This document shows positions 34,401 through 46,331 of a stretch of DNA of 64,000 nucleotides, piece after piece; position 1 is the stretch's first letter; every line of letters begins with the position of its first letter. The DNA is from Sphagnum compactum (lineage: Eukaryota > Bryophyta > Sphagnopsida > Sphagnales), in NCBI GenBank assembly GCA_965153455.1, contig OZ234503.1, positions 7,904,157 through 7,968,156 of the forward strand, written 5' to 3'. The notes beneath the pieces were generated by a model, which was not told the origin of the DNA, made no database searches, and worked only from the letters and a program-made list of their open reading frames with translations. The translations under genes were made by a program, and so were the position numbers.

Positions 34401-37396
34401 ATTAATAGTCAAATTATTGAAAGAATAATTCTTTATAACATATTATTTATCAATTTGTATTTTATTAAGTTATAGGTTTTTGCACAATAGTTACAACATA
34501 GTTGAACATTAGTAGTTTAGTAGTGCACAATAGTAACCTTAATAGTTGTATCAATGAAAATCATAGTCGAAAATTAGTTGCAAATGTATCCCATAGTGGG
34601 TGGTGAAAATGCAAACTTGTGGCATGATATTTTAGTGCACCACATGTCAAAATTTAAACTAATTGCCAATTATAAAAACTTACCTCATACACCCAAAATC
34701 CTATTATCCAAAACTTGCTATATAGAACCTAGGATGACCAAAACAAAAAAGTGTTATATTGTTCAAAACACAAATGATCAAGTTCCCTAGTCCATAATTA
34801 TTTTAAATAATTCATCCTAACTCAAATATCGAACTAGCCTAAAATACCTATTTGATATGACATCCATACACAACATCTTGCATTAAAAATCATTAAAAAA
34901 ACATAAATGGGTCTATAACGTGTCAAAACCTATCAAATTTGATGCATTAGTATGTGAGATATAAAGCATAGGTTTGAGCATACATGTAATTTGTGATGCT
35001 AATTGGATGAAATTTACAAGACTATTTGCATGTCATTTATCATATCATAAAGTTGAATGTCTTTTGGTAGTATATTGTTTATTAATAACTAAGGGCATTT
35101 GGTACAATTTTTCACTTTACATTCATGTCATTTGATTGTCAATCAAATGAAATATTATTATGTAATAACCTTCATCCAAAAGTTGATAGGATAATTGGAT
35201 TCCAACAAAATGTTTTGTAAATGATAGAAGTTCTTGGAAGCATATTTTCTTTACACATGTAATTTTGAATGTTTAAAAATTATAGAATGGAATGATGGTC
35301 ATATTATAATAAAAGGAGAATAGATTTGCCTTATGTAACCAAAACAAAAACATAAGGTCAAAAGAAGATGTAAATTAGCTTAATTCCATTATGAAAAAAT
35401 GAAACAACCTTGACCAAGGAGGACATGGAAGAAAGGACCTAGGTTTGAAGTAAATTGTTATATCATAAATCCAAAGTCAAAATGAATCAATGTTCAAACA
35501 ACCATAACAAGTCATAGGGAATGGGTGAAAGGTTGGCAATAGGTGGATGTGATGTGGCCAACACTATTGCCACCTCTTGACTTACTAGGTTGGGAGTTTG
35601 CATCTTTTGGAACATATATAATCGAGACTCATTGAATTTGTCCTTAAAGTGATCCTTAATTTAAACTTCAAATTTCACCTTCAATCCTTGGTTTCATTTT
35701 CACTTGTTGGGTATCTTTAAAGTGAATACATTTTAATGAAAGTTAATACAAATTATTGAAAATGAACAACAAATAACATTTATTGCATAGGATTTGAAAT
35801 TTTTTATGAGCACTTAGTGGGAGTTGCCTTAAGAAATTTGAAGATGTAGGATGAAATTAAAAATATCATGGAATCTTGGTGGTAAGAGGATTTTGACCCG
35901 CTATTTTGCATTGGTGTATTTTTTCACAACAAAATTGTTTTCATATCTTGAACTTTGGCCAAATTGAAGGTTCTATTTTCCTTAATTTGGTTGACTTTTG
36001 AATAAGATAATGTTATATATATATAATGATTAGACTGAAAATAGGAACCTTTGGAACCCTTCATCTCCAAACATTATTGGTGCAAATATGTACAAAATTA
36101 GTTAGTTAATGTCAACTATGTTGGGTAAAATCATCTAATCAAAAAAAAAATCACTTCTAATTCTTTAAATATTTGCATATGAAAGAACTTTGATGGTTTA
36201 AAATTTAAAATTGTATATTTAACTTAGTTAATTTAAAAAATGGATTGTCTTTTCACTAATATTAGTAGATCATATGTTGACAATTCTTGAGGTCATTGGA
36301 AAAAAAGACATAAAACCTAATCCTAACATGGTTACTTTATTTTGTTATAAGATAATCTATTTTTCAAAAGTTACAAACATGATGACATATTAAGTAAAAA
36401 GAACGTGGGCTAAGTTGTTGCCTCCCACTTCCTTAAAATTCAATAGATTTAGAATCTTAAAATTCTTGCACTCAAAGTTGAACACGACCAATTTTAAAAG
36501 TTGATTAACAATTTTCAAGCATGTTTGTTTCATGTTTTATTATGCAATTTTTAAGCATGTATTATTTCATTGCTTTTTTCATGTTTTATCATTCGATAGT
36601 TCCTATAATGGGCGGCTATTCATTTCTTTCACCATTGCTAGTTATTAGATAAAAATCAGCTTACAAATTGATGGTAGTTTGATAATTGATGTTATGATTT
36701 TTGATAATCTCATTTTGTGTTGATGTAAACATCAAAAAACCTTTATTGTCATGAGAGGAACTAATCACTAAGTATTTGAAAGCTAATGTGACTAACTATG
36801 GAAGAACTAAATTGTGAATGCCATCAAAAAATGGTGGGGATGAAACACAAAAGAAAACAAGCTATTGGAAAATCATAGTGTTTGAATGTGGGGTATAGAA
36901 AACAAAGATTCCCTAGAAAGATCATCTTGGTAGGTTCCATGGAATGCTGATGACTTCATCCTTGTGATTACAATGATTATAATATAAATGAGACTTTGAT
37001 GCACAAAATGTGCAAACAAAAAATAGACAAAAAAGTTGCATTGAACAATGTCATCTCTTGTTCCTCCAAGTCTTTAGAACATAACCTTTCACTCCAATGA
37101 GTTGAATGCATTTGTCACATCGACTTTTAAAAATACGCAATTAAGATGAAAGTCAAGAGAACACGTGATGCAACAAAAAGAACATATGTGAGTAAACAAA
37201 GAACTCAAGTAATGTGCTAGAATCTTGTTCTTTAGTATGAGGAGGAGGTTGCATGGTTGACAAATGCATATCTAAATGTTAAGATTTGTGCATCCTTCAA
37301 TAGAAAACAAACAAACAAGCATATGTTTAATAGCTAAAAAATTGGGTGCAAAAGGTCACATGCAACCTTAAAGAATTACTTCACTAGAGCAACTCT
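31485..37396. other. Long AT-rich intergenic region
   Basis: No credible coding region, structural RNA or intact element was found in nearly 6 kb. 33800-34460 is especially AT-rich, with repeated ATTATTTGA / TAATTA motifs. Isolated open frames (32254-32460, 34578-34790) show no family resemblance. Decayed retroelement sequence is possible but could not be recognised. Confidence 0.5.
32685..32848. repeat. GTAG/CTAC tetranucleotide tract with palindromic arrangement
   Basis: GGTAGG/GTAGGT-type units on the left, TACCTAC-type units in the middle and AAGTAAGTAAGTAGG on the right. The strand bias switches several times, so the tract can fold into hairpins (for example TACCTACATATGTAGGTA). Confidence 0.8.
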
Positions 37397-37590
37397 TCAA
37401 AACAACTTGAGGCACCAATTCCAACAATCTTTTTGTCCCAAAGTTTTTTCTTCACACCGAGGCACAAGTCTATGAAAGGAATATAACATTGTAGTGCCAG
37501 TTTCCAAAGCAAATTTCTCGAAGCAATTCAAGGCTCCAATTCTAACAATCTCATTGGTCACATATGCCGTGTTTTCAAACCTAGGCACTA
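37397..37590 (-). repeat. Internally duplicated unrecognised ORF relic
   Basis: Two ~105-bp units (approx. 37395-37470 and 37515-37590 for the core) share CAA..TYRAGGCWCCAATTC.AACAATC and the following RGGCAC. On the minus strand the first unit reads NEIVRIGALNCFEKFA. I do not recognise it. Confidence 0.45.
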
Positions 37591-37880
37591 GCCCATTTCA
37601 CTTACCCTATATATTTGTGTATAATTTTTACACTAGTATTGTGAGTTATAACCTTTGTCTGTACATAGAAGGGTTATAATGGTGGGTATGGATATGAGTG
37701 AACAACAAGGGGTATGAACTCATACCATGGATATGATCCCGTAGTTGTTGTCCCCCATCAATGTTGGGCGGGTATCTACTTTTGAACATATCAGCTGGTA
37801 CTGGCATCGAAATCTCTTTTAAAATATGGTGTGTTCAAAATCACAAATTGTCAGTGTTTTTTTTTAAGAATTTTTGTTTG

Positions 37881-37928
37881 TAGCCAAAGTGGCCATCATC
37901 TCTGGTGAGATTTAGCCAAATCTGGCTA
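37881..37928 (+). repeat. TAGCCA/TGGCTA dispersed element, copy 4
   Basis: TAGCCAAAGTGGCCATCATC, a 10-base spacer, then TTTAGCCAAATCTGGCTA. This is the best copy, with both TIR-like ends intact. It is followed within ~130 bp by TTTTTTCCTCCTCATTTCTGGCGA, which also follows copy 5 in modified form. Confidence 0.7.
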
Positions 37929-38119
37929 TATAAACCAAATATGACATAAAAATCCTGAATTGTCTTTTTATTTTTTGGCCACACATTAAAAACCAAGTTA
38001 TAGAAATCTTGGCGACTTTTATTACTTTGTTTTTTCCTCCTCATTTCTGGCGATTGTAAAACTCCAAAATTACTTGATTTTCAAAATTTGAAATTTGAAT
38101 TTTGAAAATTTCTTTTTGG

Positions 38120-39645
38120 CAAAAATTTGCCAATAAAAAAATAGGCTGTATGGTGTGTCCCCACCACCCAAGTCAAAATTGCCATGACTTACAAGTTGCA
38201 CACAGATCACACTTTCTAGAAGCCTATACCTACTAAGGAAAGGATGCCCCATAAATAATGTATCCATTTGGAAGAATCCACATATCTATCTAGGTATAAT
38301 AATAAACAACACAACAAAGATTGAGCCAATCCATGCATGAAAGGCCACATTTGACAAATATAGCACTAGTTTAATGAACTTGACCACACACAGAAATTTG
38401 GCCATACCTGAATGCACTACTACTACACTTGTCTTGTTCACCCCAAAAAAAAAGAGAAAAGACTTAGTAGTGCACTAAAAAAATGCACTTGATCACCACA
38501 CACAAAAGTTTTGGCCATACCTGAATGCATTAAACTTGTCTTATTTACCCAAAAAAAATTGGAATTTGGGAGACTTGTGGGTGCCAAAGGAAGAAAGAAA
38601 GAAAAACAACAACAAACAAAATAATTCTCCAAATTTTAACTCTGTTTGTATACAGACAAGGAGTTTAGTATTAGTGTATAAATAATATATACAGAGGGTG
38701 TTGAATAGGCTTGTGTGTGCGTGTGCAGAAAGAATGTTATGGCCAATGGAATTGCTGGATTTGGTGATTTGAATTTGTTTTCCTAGTTATTTGAAGTGAA
38801 CTAAAAATTAAATTGTAATAGGGTGTGGTAGGTTTTTAGAGAATTTTAGAGGATGAATGAAAATGGTAGAGAAAGGGACCATTGTTTTCAATGTTCAGCA
38901 GAATAGGGTTGTGTTTAAGTCCGAAGATGCTTTTTTCAGGTAGATGGGATTGCTAGATTTGGTGATCTGAATTTGTTGGCCTTGTCTACAAAGGCAAGGA
39001 TATTGTGTTTAGATTCATTATAGAGTATAGTAGCTTAAGGGATTTTGGCCCCTAGGTAATAATAGGTCTATTTTTATATGAGGATTTTTGAAAGATGATA
39101 TTTTGGCTTGTGTTGAAACTTGAGATTAGTTACAGAGTTATAATATGTTGAAGGATTTTGGTTTCTTTTAGAGGATTTTTGGAGATTATATTTTTGGATG
39201 GTGGAATATTTGAGTTTTCATAATTCTTCTTTTGCCTTAAAATACTTTGTAATGTAAATGACAAGGCCACAGTGTGACACACACCCCTTGTTTTCTTAGT
39301 TGTTATCAGTGAACTAACAAGTCAATGTGTAATAGGAATCTATTTAGGCTACAGACAGGGTTCTTGCACGTTACTTGTGCACTTTGTTTTGAATGTACTT
39401 GACTTGTCTTGTTCACAAAACAAGTGAACAAGTGAACTTAATTTTTTGTCTTCACTTTTGTTCACTTATTTAGTGCACTAAATAAATGAACTTGGAACAC
39501 ATTTGAAAAAATTTGGCCATACCTGAAATACACTAAACTTGTTTTTGTTTCACTAAAAAAGGGAATTAGGGACAGAGATATGGTGGGGGAAAAAAACAAA
39601 ACAAATTAAAAAAATTCTCCAGTTTATATTTTCTTGGGTTAGTTG
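38120..39645. repeat. Diverged local repeats upstream of the SAM-domain gene
   Basis: A ~90-bp unit containing TTTGGCCATACCTGAATGCA, CTTGTCTTGTTCAC and an A-run occurs at about 38390-38450, 38480-38560 and 39480-39565. A second pair, GGAATTGCTGGATTTGGTGA.., occurs at 38748 and 38945. The sequence is otherwise AT-rich with no gene. Confidence 0.65.
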
Positions 39646-40300
39646 CGTGAGACTAAGGGAGATTGAAAAAGTAGAAAAAAAGAGAAAAAAAAAACCCAAT
39701 CATGAGCCCCCAAATTTGCGTAGAAATTCGTGTCCCAACGTCGCCCGCCCGCGTAAAGCGGTCGTGTGTTTGACCTCGTCTGCCGCCATCGCCAACTTCG
39801 GACTCTGTGCTCGCACTTCTCTTCCCGTCCCGAGCTTTCTTTCTTCTCTTGGAATCTGTTGCTGTGAAGAGGTTCCGGTGACTTTTGGATCGGGATCTGG
39901 TGGTCACCACTAGAGTTGTCAACTTCCTTCTGCGAATCCAGTCGTGGTTTTTCATCAGGTATGGCGTGCAGTTTTTCATCCAGATCGGTTACTGAATCCT
40001 CCTGACCCTTGTTTGTTTGTTTCTTGCCGCGGTTGACTGCTGTTGTGCTTGTTCTGTTCTGTTCTTGTTCCGTTGCTTCTCTTTCTGTTGTTGGTCAATT
40101 GTGTGTGTATGAAGTTTTTGCTTTTTGTTTGGTTTGCGGGATGGCGTTTCTTTTTCTTCTTCTCTACACTTCTTGTTCTGAATTCTTTTTTGGGGCTTAG
40201 GTTTGTCTCAATTTGGATGGTACTTGATGCGGCTTGGTTTGTTTTGCGGGAGTTTTAGCTCAAGCTCTGGATTGAGAGAGCATCTGGATTCTAAAGAACC
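39646..40300 (+). promoter_or_regulatory. Probable promoter and 5' UTR of the SAM-domain gene
   Basis: Base composition shifts sharply to GC- and CpG-rich at about 39715 (AACGTCGCCCGCCCGCG), as expected at a plant transcription start region. CAG|GTATGG at 39956-39961 is a good donor, and several T-rich/AG sites precede the start codon, so a 5' UTR intron is possible but not proven. The start codon has a favourable context (ACCATGG at 40298-40304). Confidence 0.4.
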
Positions 40301-41419
40301 ATGGAGGAAGTGCAAGAGCCGGTATCTCCTCAGAAGCGGAAGCGGCGACCGAGCGTGCGCTTAGGGGAGATAGGGTACTCTGCACCTTACCTCAAGGCTT
40401 CGTTCCTCCTTGAGCCTGCTAAGCGTAAGAAGCAGCAACAGGTGGTGGAATCCGGTGTCAGTCCGGTAAAGGCACCGCGGACGCGTCTCTTAGACCATGT
40501 TGCAGTTGAGAGGAAGCAGCAGCGCGATGAGCGGTGGAGTCCTTTGGAAGCTGCGGACACCAGGCAACAGCAGAGTGCGGGTGAAGAGGAGACCAAGACG
40601 GAAGCTATTCTTGCAAGCACTAGTGGTCGGGGGGATGTTGAGCCAGGGTTAAATTTGGGAATCGCTGGCAGGAAGGTGAAGCAGATGAGGCGGAAGCGGG
40701 CAGCTCCGGGTGGTTCCGGAATGGGCTTGGGGACTAGATTTGGTGTTGCTGATCATTCTGCTGGGAAACTGGAGCGGAGGGAGGAAGGATTCGTGAACCT
40801 TGGCGGTGCTGCTGGTGCTACTGCTGGTGATGTCAATGGTACTGCAAATCCTAAAATAGATGGAGCTTTGCCTGTTGATGAGCATGAAACTTCGTTTGCT
40901 AAAACTTCTTCAAGCTCTCTAGAACTTTATGGTGATGGTGGGAAAGTGGCAGCAGATTCAAGGGATCCTGCAACAACTTCGGCTGAGGAAGAACAAGGGG
41001 ATGCTCATCACCCTAATAGCCATGGGGATGAAATCCAAGGAGCTATCGAGGATGGACCTATGCGCAATAATAGGAGCGACAAACAGCGCACTGTTGCAAA
41101 ACAGGATTTGGAGCAAAATCTGGGTACTCGACAGAGAGGAGGAGACAGTGATATGGCAGGGGAGAATGGTGCGCACCTTCTTCCTGCAGCTAAACCAACA
41201 ATCAGACAATGCATCACTCTCACCAGTGGGGTTCGGGGATGGCTCCGGGTGCTTGATTTGGCAAGGTATGCAGAGATATTTGAGCTCCATGAGGTGGACA
41301 ATGAGGTGCTGCCATTGTTGACAATGGAGGATCTAAGGGAAATGGGAGTGAATGCTGTCGGTGCCCGACGGAAGATGTTCACTGCAATTCAAGACCTACA
41401 TCATGGCTATGGAACATGA
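40301..41419 (+). CDS. SAM (sterile alpha motif) domain protein, single exon
   Basis: Uninterrupted 372-codon frame. The N-terminus contains a basic QKRKRRPSVRLGEIG segment (residues ~11-25), which resembles the conserved N-terminal RRPSVRLGEIG motif of plant SAM-domain proteins and could act as a nuclear localisation signal. Residues ~50-300 are polar, low-complexity and probably disordered, with a second basic cluster (KVKQMRRKRAAPG). The SAM domain occupies ~310-368: VRGWLRVLDLARYAEIF, then NEVLPLLTMEDLREMG and AVGARRKMFTAIQDL, matching the five-helix pattern with the conserved L-x-L-x2-Y-x2-F, LTxEDLxxMG and GxRxKxxxAI positions. SAM domains mediate protein or RNA binding and polymerisation; no partner is indicated. 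The frame ends 8 residues after the domain. Its 3' end converges on EMC6. Confidence 0.92.
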   Translation: MEEVQEPVSPQKRKRRPSVRLGEIGYSAPYLKASFLLEPAKRKKQQQVVESGVSPVKAPRTRLLDHVAVERKQQRDERWSPLEAADTRQQQSAGEEETKTEAILASTSGRGDVEPGLNLGIAGRKVKQMRRKRAAPGGSGMGLGTRFGVADHSAGKLERREEGFVNLGGAAGATAGDVNGTANPKIDGALPVDEHETSFAKTSSSSLELYGDGGKVAADSRDPATTSAEEEQGDAHHPNSHGDEIQGAIEDGPMRNNRSDKQRTVAKQDLEQNLGTRQRGGDSDMAGENGAHLLPAAKPTIRQCITLTSGVRGWLRVLDLARYAEIFELHEVDNEVLPLLTMEDLREMGVNAVGARRKMFTAIQDLHHGYGT

Positions 41420-42744
41420 CACAGTCTATTGGTCCAACACCAGAAGTGTGAACATAAAGAAACCATTCTTTCACAGGAAGACTCAAGGCCCATGCTTATG
41501 GATTTGTCATGGTGGCCACTCGCTTCCAAAAATGCACAAAAATACAATTTGATAGCAGAAGTCATTGTACGATGTTACAACAATTCCTGGGTGGGGGGGG
41601 GTTGCTGGTGGCTACATAATGCAATTTGGCTGGTAGTTGCAGTATGTTGGCTTTCTGAAGGTGGCCATGACCACAGTAAGATGTACATTATTGCTTTAAA
41701 CACTTGGAACTGTGTATTCAGCTTTCCTATCTTATCGTGATCTGTTTCTTAGTCTTGTCTGTGGGCTCAAAACTGATATCTGTGGCCATCACTTCAGGTG
41801 ATTATTGAGGTTCAGACTACAGGCAGTTAGTGCATCCAAAATTGATTTTCATCTAGAACGACTTACACAGAAAGAGATTCTTGCTAAACAAGGTGATACA
41901 CATAATGTGTGAAAATTCCTAAAAATGTGGAGATCAAGGACCGCATGTCCTGATCTAGGACTGCATATATTACCTGGTTTAGCAAGAATTTCTTCCTGTT
42001 CAAACTGCTTGCACTATGCACAGGAATGTAACTGGAGTCTGCCTTCATGGTAGAATGTGTGAACCTCCAATCTCTTCTTCTGGTTTTTTTTCATCTGTCT
42101 TCACACCCACAACAGTTTAGTTGCTAGTTGTACAATCAATAATCAGTGCTGTATACAGATGCAATAGAGTGATGGGTAAACTTTTTTTTTTCTCCTGACA
42201 TGAAATTCAGAAATTATTGCATGTCAACCTCCAGTTGCTGAACAGTTTCAGAAACTTGCTGAAAGTTTCACTATTTTCAGAAGCTTATAGTGAAATTAAG
42301 TCATAGGACCTATTGAAGAGGGGATATCATTGAGCTCTTGAAATCACAAATCTGGCAAGTTTGTGTATACACTCACCATTCCACTGTTGATGAGAGAAAC
42401 ATGTTCCATCTGATGCACACACACAACTGACAAGAATACATTGTGCGCAACATGACACCATTTTTACTGTCAGATTTTTACTCATTTTTGCTGGTGACTT
42501 TGAAACAAACTCAAAAGAGAAGCATGGACCACCTAAAACAAGGTAGTATCTCCATTCTACACGTTTCCGATCTCTCTGGAAGACCTGCTACAACCTGTGT
42601 CTCAAGCTCATCTTCTTCAGTAGCATTGTATTGTGCATGAGTTGAGAATCCTCTTCACTGATGCCAATTTCTCATTGTCAGCATCACTTGCGCCAAGAAC
42701 TTTCTGTTGATGCAGAACCCACAATTGCAAGGACCTTGGGATCT
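41420..42744. other. Convergent 3' flanks of the SAM-domain gene and EMC6
   Basis: No coding region. Contains a 9-base G run near 41594 and T/A tracts; 3' UTRs of the two convergent genes are expected here. Confidence 0.45.
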
Positions 42745-44038
42745 TTAAAATATATGTACAATATCATATGCAAACCTGAGAAGAGAGGTCAAGGTGATAA
42801 CAGAGCAGAAACGATAGTTGCAAGAAAGTTTGTCCTCTCTAGTCCTCTCATGATAGTCTAATTACATTGCAACAGAAACAGACTTTCAGACACAAAATGT
42901 GCTGACAAACTTTGCTCCAACACAAAAGAAACACATGCAGAAAGGCTGAAATTTATTTTAACACATCCTCCAAAGCCTGTTTCATCAACCTCAAAGCAAA
43001 AATGAACATGAATTCAGAAATGTGTGTAGGATACGTCCAGAAGAGGATGAAAGACTGCTCCAACCACACACCCCACACATAAGAAGCAATTGGATCAAAT
43101 TAGTACACTTCTATGGTAATTCTCACTCCTGGAACTGTATCATCAACACCCTTGCCATCCTACTTGTAGCCTCAAAAAAGACACCCTGAATGCTACAAAA
43201 CCTAAACCTAAGTCCCACCTCTACACAATTCTGCTACAAAAAGAAACCAATGTCCATTCCATGTTCTCATAGAAAAAACATGTCAGCTCAGACAGTAGTT
43301 GCAAGAGGAACATATCAGATCAGAAGGAGGTTGTTGCAAGAGTCTGTCTCTTTGAGAATTTGAAGTCCAATTGGCAAAACATGAATGAATTCCAAAGGAT
43401 GAATGTAAGAAGGTTATTGCATAAGTACCATGTCTTCACAAGAACTTGTGGCACAACTGGCAAAACATGGAATGAGATCAAAAGGAGGAATGAATGTCAA
43501 GGCACGCACCATAAATCCTTGCGCAATGCCATCGATTGTGATTCGGTTCCAGGAATCAAAGAAGGAGAACACATCAAACTTTGTTTTCACTGCAATTCCA
43601 GCTGAGGCCAGCATCATGATCACAAAATAGCAAAGGAAGCCTGTCACTCCCGTCAACCCTAACACTCCTGCAACCACACCTCCAACGATGGACAAGAAAG
43701 TCCGACTGTAGCAGAAGAACCCCAGCCGTGCAACCAGCCACCATCACCACCACCACCACCAACAACAAACTTCTTCTATGTCAGATCCATCTCTTCTTCC
43801 TCTCGCTCCACACTCCGAAACTCCACACTCGCTCCGCAACACACATACCAGAAGAATCACAAAATCTTCAACAGCATCCCTCAAGCAAATCAACCAGAAA
43901 CAAAAACTCCTCCTACATATACCTGTAATAGATGATGCGCATGTTGTGTTGTATGTTTTCCTGGCTGTAAGCCGGTGTCTCCACAACTTCATCGCTCTTT
44001 TTCGCATCTTTCGCAGCTCCTGCAGGAGACACAACCAT
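42745..44038 (-). CDS. EMC6: ER membrane protein complex subunit 6, 4 exons
   Basis: Exons: 44038-43923, 43705-43510, 43054-43035, 42775-42745. Phases close to 363 nt (120 aa). The N-terminal 20 residues are polar (MVVSPAGAAKDAKKSDE). Then follow the family's cytosolic YSQENIQHNMRIIYYSRTF, the first membrane segment (LSIVGGVVAGVLGLTGVTGF and on), the KTKFDVFSFFDSWNRI turn, and the last helix DGIAQGFM / SFILFWTFAYDIVHIF at the C-terminus. EMC6 is a two-to-three-pass core subunit of the EMC insertase in the ER. The exon for SFILFW is only 20 nt and without it the last helix would be lost: reading exon 2 through gives ..GFMVRALTFIPPF. Length matches plant EMC6. Upstream, a plus-strand H+-PPase relic starts ~0.8 kb away. 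Confidence 0.95.
43035..43054 (-). other. EMC6: 20-nt microexon of EMC6
   Basis: GAGCAG|TCTTTCATCCTCTTCTGGAC|GTATCC on the minus strand. It encodes SFILFW plus two bases of a Thr codon and is flanked by introns of 259 and 455 nt. Confidence 0.9.
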
Positions 44039-44855
44039 CCTCTCCCGCACTAATCCATCAGGGAAATACTACTTGGTCGCCATCATTTCTCGAATCCATT
44101 CTTCTCCAAATGAAATCGGACAGCCCCCGCCTTCTCCTCCTCTTCTACTCTCTCCAACTGAAAGCTCGAAGAAAGATCATAACTTCACAGAAAAAAGGTT
44201 TTTGTTTACAAAGGGAGGAATCAACAAGGCCAAAGAGTGCAAACGTACCGCGTGCAACTGATCGCGGAGTTGGAGCCATGTCTATCGTCGAGTCCGCTGC
44301 AGTCCTGGTAAGTAGCAAGAAGCACCGTCTATCGTTGGTCTGTCGCGACTACAGATAGATCCTCAAGCGCAGGCTCCGTAGGGTTTCTGCTGCACGACAA
44401 CCTCCAAGAAACACAAACGGACAAAAAGACACCGAAGAATGAAGCAAGCCCTAATAATCATATGACGACAACACACCGACGGAGTCGAAGAGATCGAACA
44501 GTAAAGCGGGTGAGAGCCCTGATCCGACGCTAACGGAAGAGCAGTTCAGATCTCAGATGCAAATGAAGTTGTTATTGAAGGTGTACTAAAGGTCCTTGAA
44601 CATATGTGTGATTGTCGCCGTTGTCAAAACTGCGCCTCAGTTTCTGAGTGTTGGGCCTCCTCTTGTTTTCTGTTCGCTGTATGCTGCCAGATCTGGAATC
44701 TCTATAACCTTGGTATTGTGTACTCGGAATTCTATTTAGGTTGATTTAAATCATAAGCATGGAAAAGTTCTTCAGGCTTCTGACGATGTCCTTTGAAATT
44801 CAGGAGTGGGACTGGGTCTCAAATTCACAGCGATGCATGTTTTGAGAAGAGAAAG
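44039..44855. other. EMC6 5' flank; possible start exon on the plus strand
   Basis: CpG-rich at 44080-44540. On the plus strand GCCATGTCTATCGTCGAG opens a 10-codon frame (44278-44307) that ends at a strong donor (CTG|GTAAGT). This could be the first exon of an unrecognised plus-strand transcript or of the PPase relic. Nothing else supports it. Confidence 0.25.
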
Positions 44856-45381
44856 ATTGTGGACATGAGCCAGCAGGTATGGATCCAAAATTGTTGCTTA
44901 GTTTTTTCATGAAGTATAAACATCACCTCATTTTATTTGCATTTGATTGGTTTTTTCTGGTGGAAGATTTTGCAGAGAATGTTGCTAGTTTGTATGGTAT
45001 ATGGTTCCATGCAAGTTGTGCCTGATTTTGACCAAGCCTTGAACTCAAAGTTTTGGCAGAACACCAACACGTAGCATTGGAACCTTTCCTGTGAGCTAAA
45101 AGATCTTAGAGCATGTCTGACTTTTGGAATCTTGTTCACTTCATCATTTTGTTATAGTCTACAACCTGTCTTTACCAAATGTTCTACATGGCACCAACAG
45201 TATTGTCATTGGATTGATGCAGCCAGAAAGTGTAAGAGAGATTATGGACTTGCTTGATGGTGTTGGAAAGACCGCAAAGGCAACAACAAAGGGATTTGCA
45301 ATTGGGCCCTTGGCTTCTTTCCTTCTCTTCAGTGCATACATGAATGAGGTGTCTTCATTTTCTGGGAGTCCCTTCACCATG
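44856..45381 (+). pseudogene. Fragment of a type II vacuolar-type H+-pyrophosphatase gene (two exons)
   Basis: Exon remnant 1 ends IVDMSQQ (44856-44876) at a CAG|GTATGG donor. Exon remnant 2 (45223-45381) begins after GATGCAG and reads PESVREIMDLLDGVG, KTAKATTKGFAIG, then PLASFLLFSAYMNEV and ends at an ATG|GTATGA donor. Joined at phase 0 they give a continuous piece of the conserved SQQPESVRE..LD.VG.T.KATTKGFAIG region of K+-independent (type II) H+-PPases, which pump protons using pyrophosphate, usually in Golgi-related membranes. It is a relic: the family's GSAALASFLLF membrane segment lacks two residues here, upstream of IVDMSQQ the family sequence is absent, and no following exon was found before the copia relic at 45.8 kb. 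Full-length family members are ~800 aa. Confidence 0.75.
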
Positions 45382-45789
45382 GTATGAGATGGTTCATTTT
45401 TCAATTTGCTGTATGTCATGGGACTTTTTAAAGTGTCCTTCAACTTCGTGAGCAATTGGATTTCTCTTCTGTTTTGCATCTGTTTTCAGGTTTTCAGTTA
45501 TATTTGAGTGGAATAAGCTACCGGTATTTTCTCTCAGGAACATTCAGAGCAGTGCAGTTTATTTTTGTCATCAGTAATGCAGGATAATTTGAGGACTACC
45601 AGAACTGCTGATGTGACTAGTGTATGTTGCCATAGTTGTAAACATCCTTGCTTTTATCTCTCATACCTTTCTTGGAATCAGATTACTTCTGTGTGAGAAA
45701 AGCTGCTTCAGTAGTCCTGCCTTTCTCCTTCTGCATTAGTTCTTCATTTAGCAATCTTGTGCACACATCGTCCTAGGTGCAGTCTGCAG

Positions 45790-46299
45790 GCTTCAGGGAC
45801 TCTTCAGGGACTCCAAAGCTGTGATAAAATGCTGAGAGCTTTTTGGTGAATTGATGAAGAGTACCATGGCTTTCACTTCATTAAGAACTCCAACTGCATC
45901 AAATTCTTTTGCCATCACTCCAAGCATGTTCACATGCTGTTCCATTGTGTCCAGAGGATTCATCTGTGACATGAAAGACTTCTTGGTTAGAAAAATCTTG
46001 TTAGCAAATCCCTTATCTGTGAAGCATTTGGCCAGAGCTTCCCAGATGCCATGTGCAGTGGTTTCTTTTCAAACTTTCATCACCTAATTGTCGGATGGGC
46101 TTTGAACGAGCAAGTTTCACACTTGGTTCTCCTTCTTTGCGCATGTTGCAATAGCTATGACATCAGCTTCATCTGGTTTGACCTCTGTCTGGATCTTTTC
46201 TATCAAGCCCCACAACTCCTTCGCCTTCAACATCATCTCCACCTTGGATTGCCATAACATGTAGTTTGTGTTTTTAAACTTGTTCATGAGTGGGCCCAT
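45790..46299 (-). pseudogene. Copia retrotransposon gag relic
   Basis: The minus frame starts MGPLMNKFKNTNYMLWQSK (46299), continues LKAKELWGLIE, then with three in-frame stops between 46119 and about 46060 resumes as TTAHGIWEALAKCFTDK, ANKIFLTKKSF, NMLGVMAKEFDAVGV and SSQHFITALESL. This is the Ty1/copia Gag (UBN2-like) pattern of NYxxWxxKM..LxxxxLW, then A.xxWxxL...Y, then FxxxLxxLxxxG and a C-terminal FxxxLxxL. No zinc knuckle, protease, integrase or RT follows, so the element is truncated after gag. Confidence 0.82.
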
Positions 46300-46331
46300 A
46301 ACCTATGAGCAGTGAACTGATGATTCATCCA

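Noticed and set aside
31485-37396. Search for tRNA, snRNA or rRNA genes in the AT-rich region
   Set aside because: No cloverleaf-compatible GGTTCRA/TGGC box pair or conserved RNA sequence was recognised by eye; a covariance-model scan would be decisive.
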